Below, one piece after another: positions 52,555 through 63,856 of a stretch of DNA of 64,000 bases. How positions within the stretch are numbered: position 1 is the first letter of the stretch; each line of letters opens with the position of its first letter. The DNA lies in contig OX621253.1 in NCBI GenBank assembly GCA_951640165.1, positions 12,356,001 to 12,420,000 on the forward strand. Reading direction: 5' to 3'. The position numbers and the translations under genes are program-made. Source of the DNA: Pseudoips prasinana. Lineage: Eukaryota; Arthropoda; Insecta; Lepidoptera; Nolidae. Below the pieces are notes generated by a model. It was not told the origin of the DNA. It worked only from the letters and a program-made list of their open reading frames with translations, and searched no databases.

Positions 52555-53130
52555 TAATTATTATATGTTACAACAAATGAAATACTTCAGTCGTTAATTT
52601 TATATTAGAAAAAAATACAAAAGATTTGTTTGTGAACATAACTCTGAGATAATAATATCATTCCAGTATTATCAGATAAACTGTGTTTTTCTTGAATACG
52701 TACATAGTTTCGATATAAATATCGATGATACACAGTTTTTTTTATTATACAATCTACAAGATCTTCTAATAAAACTATTATATGCTTATCAAGTTCTACT
52801 ACTCGTAATGGTAATAACAAATAGATAAAACGATATATAATTCACACGTTTTTTTTCGCGTTGAATAAGCCACGATAGGGGCATGAATATACAGTAAAGC
52901 AGATAGAAATATAGACAAACAGAATAATGATAGAACACAACACTAAATAAATAGACACTAGAACAATATAATTTCACGAGATAATTACTGTTTGAAACAA
53001 AATAAAACCAACTTCTTCAAATTAAATCTCAAATATGTTAAATGCAAAATATTATGGGATAGCTAACACACTGCTATCCGATACCAAACCGATAAACATA
53101 CTTATATATTTCTAAATACATACATACATA
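52555..53130. other. AT-rich stretch, unassigned frames
   Basis: Two AT-rich minus-strand frames (52820-52605 and 52977-52789) have no domain I recognise. VVELDKHIIVLLEDLVDC is the most protein-like part, without further support. Confidence 0.35.
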
Positions 53131-53435
53131 TTTATACATATAATAAAATCGTAGGAAAGTCAAAACTGTACATTGAATATCTTTTTAAAAGGATACTTAG
53201 GGCGTGATCTACAATCGACATCGAAGCCAAAAATATAGTTTTTAGAATTTTTGTCTGTATGTATGTCCGGGCTAAACTCAAAAAGTACCGCATGGATTTA
53301 CTTCAAATTTTGCATGAATATTACTAAGAGGTCGGGTCAACATATAGGCCACAAATTATCACGCTATCACCTACGGGGGAGAAGCTGTGATAATTTATAA
53401 AATATAACGCGGGTAAAACCGCGGGGCACAGCTAG
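53131..53435 (+). mobile_element. Helitron-like element, long family
   Basis: The start TTTATACATATAATAAAATC has the first TC changed to TT. The middle is ATGTATGTCCGGGCTAAACT, and the end CGCGGGGCACAGCTAG at 53435 is followed by T. About 305 bp. Confidence 0.8.
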
Positions 53436-53566
53436 TACATATACATATAATAAATAAATATCTTGGGACAGCTAACACACCGCCATCTGATCCCAAACTA
53501 GTCAAAGCCTGTGCTAGGGCATACACAACAACAATAACTGATACAAATAGTTATATAAATAAAATT

Positions 53567-54062
53567 AAAAATAAAATTAAAAAGGTTTTTATTCACGTAG
53601 ACTTTAAAAAAGCGCTTGTAAATAGTTAGAACATGTTTGTAGTAATCTAGTTGTATACATTATTATTTCTAGTAACATAGATATTTAGGTACACATTGTA
53701 TGAAAACATTTAACTATAAAATTTATTTTATTACAGCATTGATATTTAGCTAGCTCGCATCAAGTTATTGTCAAGAGATTATGTTTAATTATCTAGTTTA
53801 AGTCTAATATTTTTACTAGGTACATATTGTCAATGATTCTGTCTATATTAAGGTATTATTATTATGACGGACCTTGTGTTAATAACGACGGTCGCGCTTT
53901 AATGCTACCACCGGATCCAATGCGCCCCAACTGAGAAGACCCAGCGAAACAAACTCAGTGGGTTCATCTACTACCGGTTTCAACACGACCCAGTTGAGAC
54001 GGTCCGGCGAAACATACTCAAGCGGGCATGAACACGGGATTTGGTCCAATTTGAGTAAGGGT
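53567..54062 (-). mobile_element. LINE 3' end, near-identical to 59700-60181
   Basis: It contains the 3' UTR of the large LINE with its A-rich tail at the left edge. In the ~185 bases up to the truncation point (53876-54060 against 60000-60184) only one difference is visible, so the two copies are recent. It is 5'-truncated inside the UTR. Confidence 0.9.
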
Positions 54063-54089
54063 AAGTACTTATTTGTAAATACATACATA

Positions 54090-54274
54090 TCCTACTAATA
54101 TTATAACGGCGAAAGTTTGTGACTGTGTGAGTGTGTATGTTTGTTATTTTTTCACGTCCAAACGGTTGGTGCGATTTTAATTAAATTTGGTATGGAGTTA
54201 GCTGACACCCTGGATTAACACATAGGCTATAATTTATAAAGTTTAATGCGGATAAAACCGCGGGGCACAACTAG
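54090..54274 (+). mobile_element. Helitron-like element, short family, complete
   Basis: It starts TCCTACTAATATTATAACGG after A and ends CGGGGCACAACTAG before T, 185 bp. It carries GTGTGAGTGTGTATGTTTGT, AGTTAGCTGACACCCTGG and GTTTAATGCGGATAAAACCG. Among the short-family copies its ends are the clearest. Confidence 0.82.
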
Positions 54275-54867
54275 TTATACATAAAAAAGAAAAATTACAC
54301 ACAGACACATATCTAATAATCATGCTCATCACACAAAGATCTGCCCACCCAGATCGAACCCACAACCTGTGCATTAGCAGCCAGGGTCACTAACCAGTAG
54401 ACCAACAGGGCAGCCAAATAAATATACCCATTATCAAATAAAAAAGTTAACAAAATCAGTTCGCAAACGGAGAAATAACATTCATTCAAAAACGAAAATA
54501 CAACATGCAGTCGTAATAAAAACATAATGAACTCTTTTGAAATTGGTTAAAAATAACTAAAAAGTCATTACCAATTAATTTTACATAAATATCGTAGCGC
54601 TTAGTTGACTTCACCCATGAGCAGAGGGCTGCCCTTTTCTTTGACTAAAGAATAAGCATGGCTATTCAACGTGGCAATGCTGCCAACATTCTGGGCACGT
54701 TTTCCAATGGTCTATGTATGATTTCACGTTGGAAACTCGTTGGAATACTTTGACGCCTTCTCTTTTTAGTTATTAATTATTTACGTATACAAGGTTTAAC
54801 ATTTAAAATAAAAATACGTACTTTAAAAAAAACACTATCTACTCATGAAACTAAACAAATTATATAT

Positions 54868-55093
54868 CCTGGATAAATATTTACATACGGCCATCAGAAG
54901 CAGTGCTTATGCTATGGAAACCAGATAACTGATACACACATATACTACTTTTCTTTTGTAAATAAATACTTATATAGATACACATCCGAACTCAGGACAA
55001 ACAAGCATGTTCATGCACACAAATATCTGTCCTGAGTGGGAATCGAACCCACGACCTCCAGCTTGAAAAGCAAGCTTTTGCCAACCATGCCAA
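54868..55093 (-). mobile_element. SINE family A
   Basis: Minus strand, nearly complete: head TTGGCATGGTTGGCAAAAGC, GGGTTCGATTCCCACTC, body TGTCCTGAGTTCGGATGTG, and 3' end ATATTTATCCAGGATATA at the left. Confidence 0.85.
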
Positions 55094-55136
55094 CAGTCAA
55101 CTTTGGAAATCTGGAAATTATATATAAATATGTATT

Positions 55137-55415
55137 TATAAGATGGACCGATGATCTTGTGCGGGTCGCTGGAAATAGCTGGATGCGGATAGCGCAAGAC
55201 CGGCAAATGTGGAGATTTTTGGGGGAGGCCTTTGTCCAGCAGTGCACGTCTTTCGGCTGATATGATGATAATGATGATGATGGTGTATTTACATACAAGA
55301 TGGGCCGATGATCTTATGAGGGTCTCTGGTAGTCGCTGACCGCATTCAACGACTTCCAGCGACCCTCAGCGCAAGACCGGCAGTTTTGGAGATCTTTGGG
55401 GATGCCTTTGTCCAA
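55137..55415 (+). mobile_element. Two adjacent RTE LINE 3' ends
   Basis: 55137-55280 runs from AAGATGGACCGATGATCTTG to TTTCGGCTGATATGATGATA. 55290-55415 restarts with CAAGATGGGCCGATGATCTT and has the order scrambled by a partial duplication (GCGACCCTCAGCGCAAGACC). Both belong to the family at 10522-12718. Confidence 0.82.
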
Positions 55416-55429
55416 CAGCGGTTTGTGAT

Positions 55430-55515
55430 TTCCATAGTATACCTAAGCTCTCCGTAATTTGGGCTCGGATGGTCGTGTGTGAATAATGTCCCTGGATATT
55501 ATTATTGTTATTATA
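55430..55515 (+). mobile_element. SINE family A 3' end
   Basis: TTTCCATAGTATACCTAAGC, GGATGGTCGTGTGTGAATAA and TGTCCCTGGATATTATTATT. The head is missing. Confidence 0.75.
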
Positions 55516-55527
55516 TTATAATTTTCG

Positions 55528-55735
55528 CTGTTTGGTGACGGTGAAGAATATCATCACTCCATCTCATCCCGTGGGAGGCGTAGAAATCGTCCCGAGGGCA
55601 TACGGACAGAGACATCAAACTGCGGTCGCCACCCGTCTGCATAGCGTGACGAGTATGGCTTCTCCCCTCATTCTTTGAGGAGGCTTTTGTCCAGCAGTGG
55701 ACGTTATTTGGCTGACATGATGATGATGATGAGTA
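55528..55735 (+). mobile_element. RTE-derived short element
   Basis: GCTGTTTGGTGACGGTGAAG, CATCTCATCCCGTGGGAGGC, TGCGGTCGCCACCCGTCTGC and CCAGCAGTGGACGTTATTTG, then (GAT)n. Confidence 0.87.
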
Positions 55736-55798
55736 TTATTTTCAGCTGATCGCTATCCTTATATGGGGAGTTAATCTTTTTAGTGTGAATTTTGTATG

Positions 55799-56415
55799 CT
55801 AAAGTGGGTGATATACGTACGAACTTTAAGTACGCGGTTTTTAAGTTTGCGAACTTACTCGGCTCGACGTCGGTGACACACGTGAAGCTTACTCACTCTG
55901 TATTACGATGTCGTCGACAGAAGAAGCTTTGTGCTATTTAGGAATTATATTGTATTACATTCTCAATCGTAGCATCTCTTTCCACCTTACGTATAATGTC
56001 TAATAAGTTATTGTATGCTTGAAGCTTCATATTATTGTCTTTGTAATCGTTGCTTTTAATTTTCCAAAGACAAGGGTTATTTCGGAAAGCTTCTATAAAT
56101 TCGGTTAGCAGTTCATGTGAATAAGTTCGGAAATCGGAAATAATTATGAAAAATTTCTGAATCAAACAAAAATCTCTAAACACAACAAGCATGCGCGTCC
56201 ACGAACTGGCAAAACAAACTGGCGGCTCGCGGCTCGCAGTGCTGCCACACGTACGAGCCAAGACGAGCTACGAGCAAGATTTCAAACCGGTTGGATCGTC
56301 GACGATTTTGCGCGGCGGCGGTTTTAAAGTACGCGTACTTACGGTGACACACAATCGAAAAAGGTCGTCGAGCCATAAGTACGCGTACTTGCTCGTACGT
56401 CTATCACCCCTTTAA
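55799..56415 (-). mobile_element. TIR element carrying a MADF remnant
   Basis: The left end (TAAAGTGGGTGATATACGTA) and the right end (complement TAAAGGGGTGATAGACGTAC) are inverted repeats. Further in, both sides have GTACGCG, GGCTCGACG and GGTGACACAC words. The ~600-bp element holds a MADF domain frame and no transposase. Elements of the PIF/Harbinger group often carry a MADF or Myb-like second gene, so a deleted Harbinger is likely, by inference. Confidence 0.7.
55937..56140 (-). pseudogene. MADF DNA-binding domain, truncated
   Basis: Reading from about 56140: SDFRTYSHELLTEFIEAF, RNNPCLWKIKSNDYKDNN, KLQAYNNLLDIIRKVE and DATIENV, then a stop shortly after. MADF domains read like LIELV...P.LWD....YKN...K..AW..I and are DNA-binding modules of the Myb/SANT class. 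The pattern with NPCLW, DYKD and AYNNLL is clear. The end of the domain is lost. Confidence 0.8.
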
Positions 56416-56486
56416 CGATGCGCAGTTTACTAGTCAAATAAAACTTTGTAAGTACTTAACTTATTTAAGTCGATCCAAGAACCAGA

Positions 56487-56805
56487 CTTCCTCGATGGTC
56501 TAGCGGTAGCATATTCCACCGCAAATACTGAGGTCTGATTTGTCAATGAAAACATTTTTCAGTAAGTAGTTTGGAACTTGGCGGTACTATACCCCCGTAC
56601 CTTGGAGAATACGTCAAGCCTTCGGTCATGTACCTCACCTCATTCCTGTCGTGTCGCTAGTCGTCCTATCGATCGGATCATGAGAGTGATGGAAAGTTCC
56701 ACTGTGTTTGCGCACACAATTGTACACCACATGTCCCGCTTATATCTATCAGGCGTATCTCCATTGAATCTGGCCACCATGGCCGAAATTCGACCATGAA
56801 GAGTT
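56487..56805 (+). mobile_element. SINE family B
   Basis: Head CTTCCTCGATGGTCTAGCGG, an altered box B region (GAGGTCTGATTTGTCAATG), then TTGGCGGTACTATACCCCCG, GATCATGAGAGTGATGG, GTTTGCGCACACAATTG and GGCCGAAATTCGACC. Confidence 0.82.
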
Positions 56806-56809
56806 ACTG

Positions 56810-57239
56810 TTACATTAATATTGCTTACAGTTATAACCAGTTATTTTTAATCTTCCTATTAAGCGCGCACGTGTTTTTGCGCTTAATAAAATGTTTTTAC
56901 GAATACCAGCCCAATTAAACATCTCGGCCAAAACACTTCACGTTTCACGTTATCTAAATGTTATCACAACAACATTGTTTGTGTAGGTCGTCGTGCTGGA
57001 TAGGGAGACATTATCAGGGCCTCAATAAAGTGGCTTTATTGTTCATTGTACCTATCTGTTCAATTACAGGGCAATGTCCTTGTCGGGAGAGCTTCCTCCA
57101 TTTTATATTCCTGTTTCAGGGGTTTTTTAGGATAACTCTCGAACTATAACTAAGAATAGCTGGCACCGCCGGCAATTGTATGGCGATGCTGGCGGGTGAC
57201 TCCTCCAAATGACCTTCCGTATAAGTCCTTATAATTATG
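56810..57239. other. Spacer without recognised feature
   Basis: Mixed composition, no shared repeat and no convincing exon. Confidence 0.4.
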
Positions 57240-57450
57240 ATCCTTGACAATAACTTAATACAAGCTAGCTAAATATCCTTACTATCATAAATAAATTTTA
57301 GAAATGTTTTAACAATCCCTGTACCTAAATATCTATAATATATAATACTAGAAATATTATGTATTCCTACTTAACTATATTACTACAAACATGTTCTGAC
57401 TATTTACAAGCGCTTTTTGAAAGGCTACGTGAATAGAAACCTTTTTTATT
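57240..57450 (+). mobile_element. LINE 3' tail fragment, uninterrupted
   Basis: AACTTAATACAAGCTAGCTA, TTTTAACAATCCCTG, CTACAAACATGTTCTGACT, TTTACAAGCGCTTTTTGAA and GTGAATAGAAACC, with a TTTTATT end. It is the undisturbed counterpart of 2826-3215 and a diverged relative of 59700-59990. Confidence 0.82.
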
Positions 57451-57473
57451 TTATTTTATTATTTAATGGGACA

Positions 57474-57945
57474 ATGTGGTCTTCTTTTGTGAGGCAGTCA
57501 TGCTCCAAAAGGAGGCCGCCGAGTGAGGAGCGGGAAAGAGCTGATCCTGCTCGCAAACGGAGGAGGCGGAGGGGCGGCGGCGGCAACCGGCTGCCCAACA
57601 CCCCCTCGGGGCTGCGGCGGCAGTCGGAGAAGTGTCCTCTACTGCCGCCACGGGCAAGCAGCTCTAGGAAGACAGCGACCTGTTTGTGGCGCAGTTGCTG
57701 TGCCGGACTGGCAGGAGTCGGCATTAGGGGAGGGCAATCCTGAGCCCTCCCACGGTACTTGTCCCGAACATCAGAGACATGGTGCAAAAGGGGGGCATCG
57801 GGGCAGCATACCCGCGTTCCCGGAGTTCCCCCCATTAGGCGCCAAGAGTCCACGGCAGGTGCGAGTCCGACATACCCACCCGTAGACACTTTTTGCGGGT
57901 GGCATAGGCGTTCACCTTGCCTTATCAAAAAACAAAAAGTATAGA
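57474..57945 (+). repeat. GC-rich mobile-element fragment
   Basis: GC-rich (GGAGGCGGAGGGGCGGCGGC) and bordered by AT-rich DNA. It is related to 1510-1740 (reverse complement) in its left part and to 43540-43790 in its right part. Several overlapping long frames exist only because of the high GC content. The arginine-rich frame near 57510-57580 may be an old ORF1-like piece. Confidence 0.45.
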
Positions 57946-57994
57946 TAGGCAACTAACATTAAATTCATAGACCCAGAACACGCCCAGACGTAGA

Positions 57995-58110
57995 GTAATA
58001 CATCCAGACTCAGGACAAAAAAATATGTTCATGCACTCAAATATCTGTCTTGGGTGGGAATCGAACCCACAACCTGCGGCATGAAAAACAAGCATTTACC
58101 AACCATGGCC
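57995..58110 (-). mobile_element. SINE family A head fragment
   Basis: Minus strand: GGCCATGGTTGGTAAATGC, GTTGTGGGTTCGATTCCCAC, TATTTGAGTGCATGAACAT and GTCCTGAGTCTGGATGTA. Confidence 0.82.
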
Positions 58111-58119
58111 AAATATCCC

Positions 58120-58630
58120 TGTTCAAAATACTTTCAACCCTCTTCTCTCAAACAACATTTTACAATTTTTCTTCGTCATACAAAGCTCGTTATGGCAATG
58201 ACAATCATTACAATAACTAATCAGTTCAAATTGTTATGTTTTAAAAATTCAACCGTTGTCTTTTAAAAGTAAAAAACTGGCCAAGTGCTAGTCGGAATCA
58301 AACGTTCCCTACAAACTTTAAGTTAAGTATGTTAATGCTTCGATCAACAGTAATAGCATTTGATTGATTCATGAATCCACAAAATGCAACATCGCGCGTG
58401 AGTCCGTAAAAACGCAACGCAAGTAGGCGCGTAGATGCCTCGACATATAACATGCAGCGCAGCGTCGCGCATGGCAGTGTGTTAATCGCCTAATATTTCT
58501 AGGCCAGCATTTGTAAGTAAGTAAAAATATACGATTTTTGTTTATTTTTTAAGGAAACCTTACAGACTGATGATGTATCATACAAAAGATGATTTTAACA
58601 AAAATTTCTAATAACCAGGCTTTAACTTTA
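58120..58630. other. Spacer with a small repeat scrap
   Basis: 58272-58300 (CTGGCCAAGTGCTAGTCGGA) is a scrap of the GGGTTCCGTA repeat on the minus strand. The rest shows nothing I recognise. Confidence 0.4.
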
Positions 58631-58635
58631 AAACT

Positions 58636-58850
58636 TTGGCTGTGTGGCTGTCGGCCATAAAGAATATCGTCACCCCATTTCATCCCGTGGGGGGAGTAGA
58701 AGGAATATTTACCAGAGAATGGGCAGCAGCGTTCTCCAGAGAAATATCTTACTGCGATCGCCAACCCGAATTGTGGACATAACTCCGTTGTGGACTCTTT
58801 TGGGGAAGCCTTTGTCCAGCCGTGGACGTCATTAGGCTGACAGTTGAACA
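58636..58850 (+). mobile_element. RTE-derived short element
   Basis: The head TTGGCTGTGTGGCTGTCGGC is almost identical to the 5' end of the RTE LINE at 12718. Then CCATTTCATCCCGTGGGGGG, TACTGCGATCGCCAACCCG, and the tail TTGTCCAGCCGTGGACGTCA. Confidence 0.9.
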
Positions 58851-58854
58851 AGCT

Positions 58855-59257
58855 TCTTTAGTACGTCTTGTTATATAAAAGATTGCTTAAAACCAGCACT
58901 CAAAAATTAGGCACTTCCTGTTCCAAAGTCACCACGATACCAAATTTCATGATTTTATGACAACGGGACTCAATCTATTTTAGCTTATGTTAGAAGTTGC
59001 ACAAAGAACCTCTTAAATGAAAGTTCGTAAAAACATCACGAGGTTCAGACACGTGAAATGATCTTGCAACTTGTTTTTAAATTGTATAGAGCGCCTAATA
59101 TAAAACTGAACGCGGCATTAACTTGGAACTCTAAATTCTGAATTATTTGGGCAAAATTTGTCTTACCTTGTGCCCAGGTTTGCTGGAAGAGATCAGATTT
59201 AGTGATAAGTCCGCCAATTGTACAATTTTGTAAGGAATCCTTGGTTCTTATAGTTTA
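58855..59257. other. Spacer ending in a LINE/SINE tail scrap
   Basis: 59165-59235 has GGTTTGCTGGAAGAGATCAG and GATAAGTCCGCCAATTGTAC, the tail theme also at 15130 and 50640. The rest is unassigned. Confidence 0.45.
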
Positions 59258-59441
59258 CTAGCTGTGCCCCTCGGTTTAACCCGCGTTAAACTTTAAATAT
59301 GTGTTAATCCAGGGTGTCAGCTAACTCCATACCAAATTTTATTAAAATCGCTTCAGCCGCAGTAGCAGTTTAGACGTGAAGATGTAACAAACATACTCAC
59401 TCACACACTCACTAACTTTCGCCTTTATAATATTAGTGTGA
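59258..59441 (-). mobile_element. Helitron-like element, short family, complete
   Basis: The minus strand begins TCACACTAATATTATAAAGG after A at 59441 and ends GGGGCACAGCTAG at 59258 before T. It is very similar to 47707-47899. Confidence 0.82.
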
Positions 59442-59696
59442 TTTTACTAGGTGTACCTACAATAATGAGTTATCTTACCTCACATTTGGTTCTAAACAAT
59501 TAATATTTTTAAAAAGCAGTTAACAGTTATTAAAGATGTATATATACAAAAATCATGGCTGAATTAGAAATCTACTACAATAAATGGTAGATTCCTAAGT
59601 TTACCGTAGGTGATGACGTAAACTAAAAACACATTTACATATACAATATCTACGTAAGCTATATGATGAGCAATTTTGTACTTACCTCCTAAATGA

Positions 59697-62600
59697 ATAA
59701 ATAAATAAAAAAGGTTTTTATTCACGTAGACTTTAAAAAAGCGCTTGTAAATAGTCAGAACATGTTTGTAGTAATATAGTTGTATACATTATATATTATT
59801 TCTAGTACCATAGATATTTAGGTACATCTTGTATGAAAACATTTATAAAATTTATTTTATTACAGAAATGATATTTAGCTAGCTCGTATCAAGTTATTGT
59901 CAAGAGATTATGTTTAATTATCTAGTTTAAGTCTAATATTTTTACTACATATTGTCAATGGTTCAGTCTATATTAAAGGTATTATTATTATGACGGACCT
60001 TGTGTTAATAACGACGGTCGCGCTTTAATGCTACCACCGGATCCAATGCGCCCCAACTGAGAAGACCCAGCGAAACAAACTCAGTGGGTTCATCTACTAC
60101 CGGTTTCAACACGACCCAGTTGAGACGGTCCGGCGAAACATACTCAAGCGGGCATGAACACGGGATTTGGTCCAATTAGAGTAATTATTTAGTAGGCAAA
60201 CACAATATAGGCTCGATCGGTTGTCTGAATGCTTATTATTTTAGATTATATTTAGGTATACAAAAGAAAACCTTCGAAACAATAACATTATTCATTTTGA
60301 GACAGAGTCAATAATTTTAAATTAAGTATATGATAGCAATCATTTATAGATAGTTCACGTAACACAGCAGATCAGTCATGTCTATATGGCTACAAGATCT
60401 CCAGCGAGCAATGTGCAGGTAGGAAGTGAGAGCCAGACGTCTTTGTCATCGATGTACTCTTTAGTGGTGTAATAACCCCTAGCCATAAGTATACGTTTAA
60501 TATGTGTTTTAAAACTTGTGTCAGGCAGATCAGTAATTTGAGTAGGAAGCTTGTTATAAAACCTAATACAATGTCCTAAAAATGATTTATTAGTTTTGCT
60601 TACTCTAAAGCCTGGCATGGCTAGTTTGTTTTTATTCCTAGTATTTATATTATGCAGTTCACTTTGCTTTTTATAATTATGAATATTTTTTCCTACAAAC
60701 ATTATATTCTGATATATATATTCCGATGGCACAGTAAGTATATTTATTTCTTTAAACAAATTTCGCAAAGAATCGTGACTGCCTAAACCATAAATGGCTC
60801 TGACTGCTCTTTTCTGCAATACAAAAATAGTACCTATGTCAGCCGCCGAACCCCACAGCAGAATGCCATACGACATAATGCTATGAAAGTACGCGAAATA
60901 CACTAATCTAGCAGTTTGTTCATCTGACAATTGCCTTATTTTCCAGACAGCATAGGAAGCCGAACTTAATTTACCTGCTAACTTTTCAATCTGAATTCCC
61001 ATTGCAATTTTGAATCAAGTGTCAATCCTAAAAATACGGTCGATGGGACTAAATCTAATATTTTCGCATTAAGTGCAACTGTTGGTACAATTTGAGTCAC
61101 ATTCGGCAATGAGAACCTGATGCATTTAGTTTTCCCTGCATTTAACAAGAGATTATTTGCCGAAAACCATTCTGATATAAACCCGAGTGTTTTGTTATGT
61201 TCAATAAGATCTTTATCCTTTCTATTTACTTTAAATATGAGCGACGTATCATCAGCGAACAAAACTATGTCTGATTCTTTCTCTACCAGATAAGGGAGAT
61301 CATTTATATAAACTAAAAATAAAAATGGGCCCAATATAGATCCTTGGGGCACCCCCATTTTCACAGGATGACGTGCCGAAGTGACACCGCCTATCGAAAC
61401 CATCTGTTGTCGCCCCGATAAATAGGACATCACAAGATCAAGAGATGTGCCAGATATTCCATAGTACTTCAGTTTAACAACGAGCGTACGATGATCAACG
61501 CAATCGAAAGCCTTAGAGAGATCACAGAAAACTCCCAGCGCATCCTGTGATCCCTCCCAAGCCTCCAATATTGACGTAATTAATGTGCAACCTGCATCCT
61601 GAGTAGAGCGGCCCCTTGTAAACCCGAACTGCTTGTTATGCAATATCTCATTCACGTTAAAGTGCGACAACATTTGGCTGAGCATCAGCTTTTCAAATAT
61701 TTTACTTAAAGCTGGCAGTATTGAGATAGGCCTATAATTCGTGGCATTTTTTGAACAACCTGCCTTGAAAATGGGTATTATCTTACTTATTTTCATTAAA
61801 TCGGGAAAGACACCATCACTTATACAGCCATTGAAGATGGCTGCAAGGATTGTAGCAATGTTTAGTATGATTGATTCAATTGCTTTAACAGACAGTCCCC
61901 ACAAATCTTCTGTGCCTTTCCTTTTAATACTCTTAAAAGCTTTTATAATATCATCACTTGTTACGGATTTAAAACTAAAGTTAGGTACAGTTTGTTTTAC
62001 GCTTTGATTTAAAAAGAGTTCATCCACATCTGGTGATGATGCGAGACACTTAGTAATATCCACGGGTATATTTGCAAAAAAAGCAGCAAAAAAATTGGCA
62101 ATGGTAAGCTAGTCTGAAACCAGTTCATCACCAATATTCAATACTAATGTTTGATCTCTTGATCTACTTTTACCAGTTTCAGTATTAATTATTTGCCAAG
62201 CTGATTTTATTTTATTATCAGATTTTTTAATTTTATCTCTTATATATAAAGATTTAGCTTGAATGCAAACCTTTTTAAAAATTTTTGAATAATTTCTAAC
62301 ATAATTAATAAAATTGACATCAGGGTTATAGGACCTTCTGTCATACAACTCATATAAAAAATCTCTACTCAGTCTAATGCCTTGAGTTGCCCAAGAACTA
62401 AATTTTATCTTATTACTGTCAACCGTCATGTTTTTTATTTTACAAGCTTTATTAAATTCTTTGCAAATACAGTGGAATAATGTAGTGTACATATCGTTAG
62501 GGTTACTTTTGTTTGGCAGTAGATGGCACAAACTATTCTCCAGGTTGTTACTGAACTTTCCCAAATTAGATTTTGTTAAAGGTCTAAAACTAATTTTTTG

Positions 62601-63300
62601 TTTATTAATATTTATCTCATTTTTTATCTTTACTATTTGGCATTTATGGTCAGAGCGAACACCAGCCACCAAACACTTCTCAGATACATCAAAGTTGGTA
62701 ATTATGTTATCAATGCAAGTAGCAGATGTGGGTGTGACTCTAGTGGCCTCAGAGAACAAGCATTTAAGGTTAAAGGACCGAAATACAGATAGAAATATGT
62801 TTATTTCAGGTGAATCTGCTAAAATGTTCATATTAAAATCACCACATACAAGGATTTTTTTTTTTACTTTTAATTTTCCTAAGAATGTCTTCTTTTGTTG
62901 CTGTAAAAAGCTTTAAATCGGATGCTGGTGGTCTATACACACATATTATACAATAAAACTGCGTCTCTACACATGCCATCTCACACACACGCTCAATAGA
63001 TAGTTGGCATATATCTTTACGTTCTTTAAATTTAATTTGGTCTCGAAGTAGTATCAGTACTCCACCACCCTCTGCCGAAACCCTATTATAAAAGCTGGCG
63101 ACCCTATAGCCACAGACACTAAAAGCCATCTCGTAAAACCCCGCCGTGCGTTTTAAAAAGTATGGTTCAGCAAATATGAAGCTGTACGTAGGAATCATTT
63201 GAACCTTTTTAGACACTAATAACAAATATTGAATATGTTCATAACAGATATTGAAAATTTACTAATACAAGTATCAGAAATAGATAGGATAAATGGCAGA
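59697..63300 (-). mobile_element. Large CR1/Jockey-like LINE
   Basis: Minus-strand element with endonuclease and reverse transcriptase (63225-60382), a ~680-bp 3' UTR, and an A-rich tail (AATAAATAAATAAAAAAGG at 59697-59715 on the plus strand reads as the end). The UTR tail identity with 53567-54062 supports one continuous element. The 5' border near 63240-63300 is not sharp, and an ORF1 is not seen. 59442-59696 to its left is AT-rich with no feature. Confidence 0.85.
60382..63225 (-). pseudogene. Endonuclease/reverse transcriptase of large LINE
   Basis: Four frames in order. 63225-62839 is the endonuclease start (FIFAEPYFLKRTAGFYEMAF, GGGVLILLRDQIKFKERKD, CVYRPPASD). 62831-62109 holds the GDFNMNIL box, TCIDNIITNFD, SDHKCQ and a linker. 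62063-60978 is the reverse transcriptase: SIKRKGTEDLWGLSVK, NYRPISILPALSKIFEKLM, FCDLSKAFDCVDHRTLVVKL, MGVPQGSILGPFLFLVYIND, FADDTSLIF and FLGLTLDSKLQW. 61002-60382 is the thumb and C-terminus (LPTQITDLP). The breaks are a poly-T/A run near 62855, a stop near 62107 and a frameshift near 60990. Few lesions over 2.8 kb mean a fairly young copy. Confidence 0.9.
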
Positions 63301-63856
63301 ATTGTAAGTTTACCGTATCAGTGTCGGTAAAGTGCGCTACGAAATCAGACCGTAGCTTTAAATTTACAAAATTACCTTTCTATGTTAGAGGTTGTAAAGT
63401 GAAAATTTTTTATTTGCCTCCTAAACTAAAAACAAGAAACAGAAGTTGTAAACACGTGACACGTGCGCGCCACTAGTTGAAGTGAAAACCTCTTTAGCGG
63501 CGTTCGTTGTGAACTTTTTTGGGATGAGTAAAAAATGTTAAATTCGCGTCAGGACACGTGACCTGATCGAATATTCGTTAGACGGAGGGTCTTTTTTTTA
63601 AATTCACATTGGCCGTTTATACACTCATATGACCGCGGCATTTAAGTGAAACCTTCTTTAGCGGCGTTGTGCACCTTTTTTTTAATTATGTAAGTTTTTT
63701 ACAGCCGATTGCCTAACCAAATTTAGTTCTATTTTTTAAATTTAATCCCGCCATAGGGAAGGAAGCAATTACTATGAGTCATTACCACCCAAAGGTGGTA
63801 AGTAGCATCTTCCACTCGCTACTCCTGATCAAATAAACACTACTTTTCGATTATTA
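63301..63856. other. Spacer without recognised feature
   Basis: The words TTTAGCGGCGTT (63494 and 63658) and ACACGTGAC (63454 and 63555) occur twice, suggesting an old internal duplication. No gene is visible. Confidence 0.4.

Larger units (their letters stand above)
53450..54420 (-). mobile_element. tRNA-derived SINE hosting two insertions
   Basis: The 3' end is at the left (TATCTTGGGACAGCTAACAC, GCCATCTGATCCCAAACTAG), and the head is at the right (GTAGACCAACAGGGCAGCC, box B GGGTTCGATCTGGG on the minus strand). The middle of the SINE is split by a LINE tail (53567-54062) and a Helitron-like element (54090-54274). Confidence 0.75.

Noticed and set aside
57417..57952. Several overlapping long frames on both strands
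   Set aside because: High GC removes stop codons. The frames overlap on both strands and none shows a known domain.
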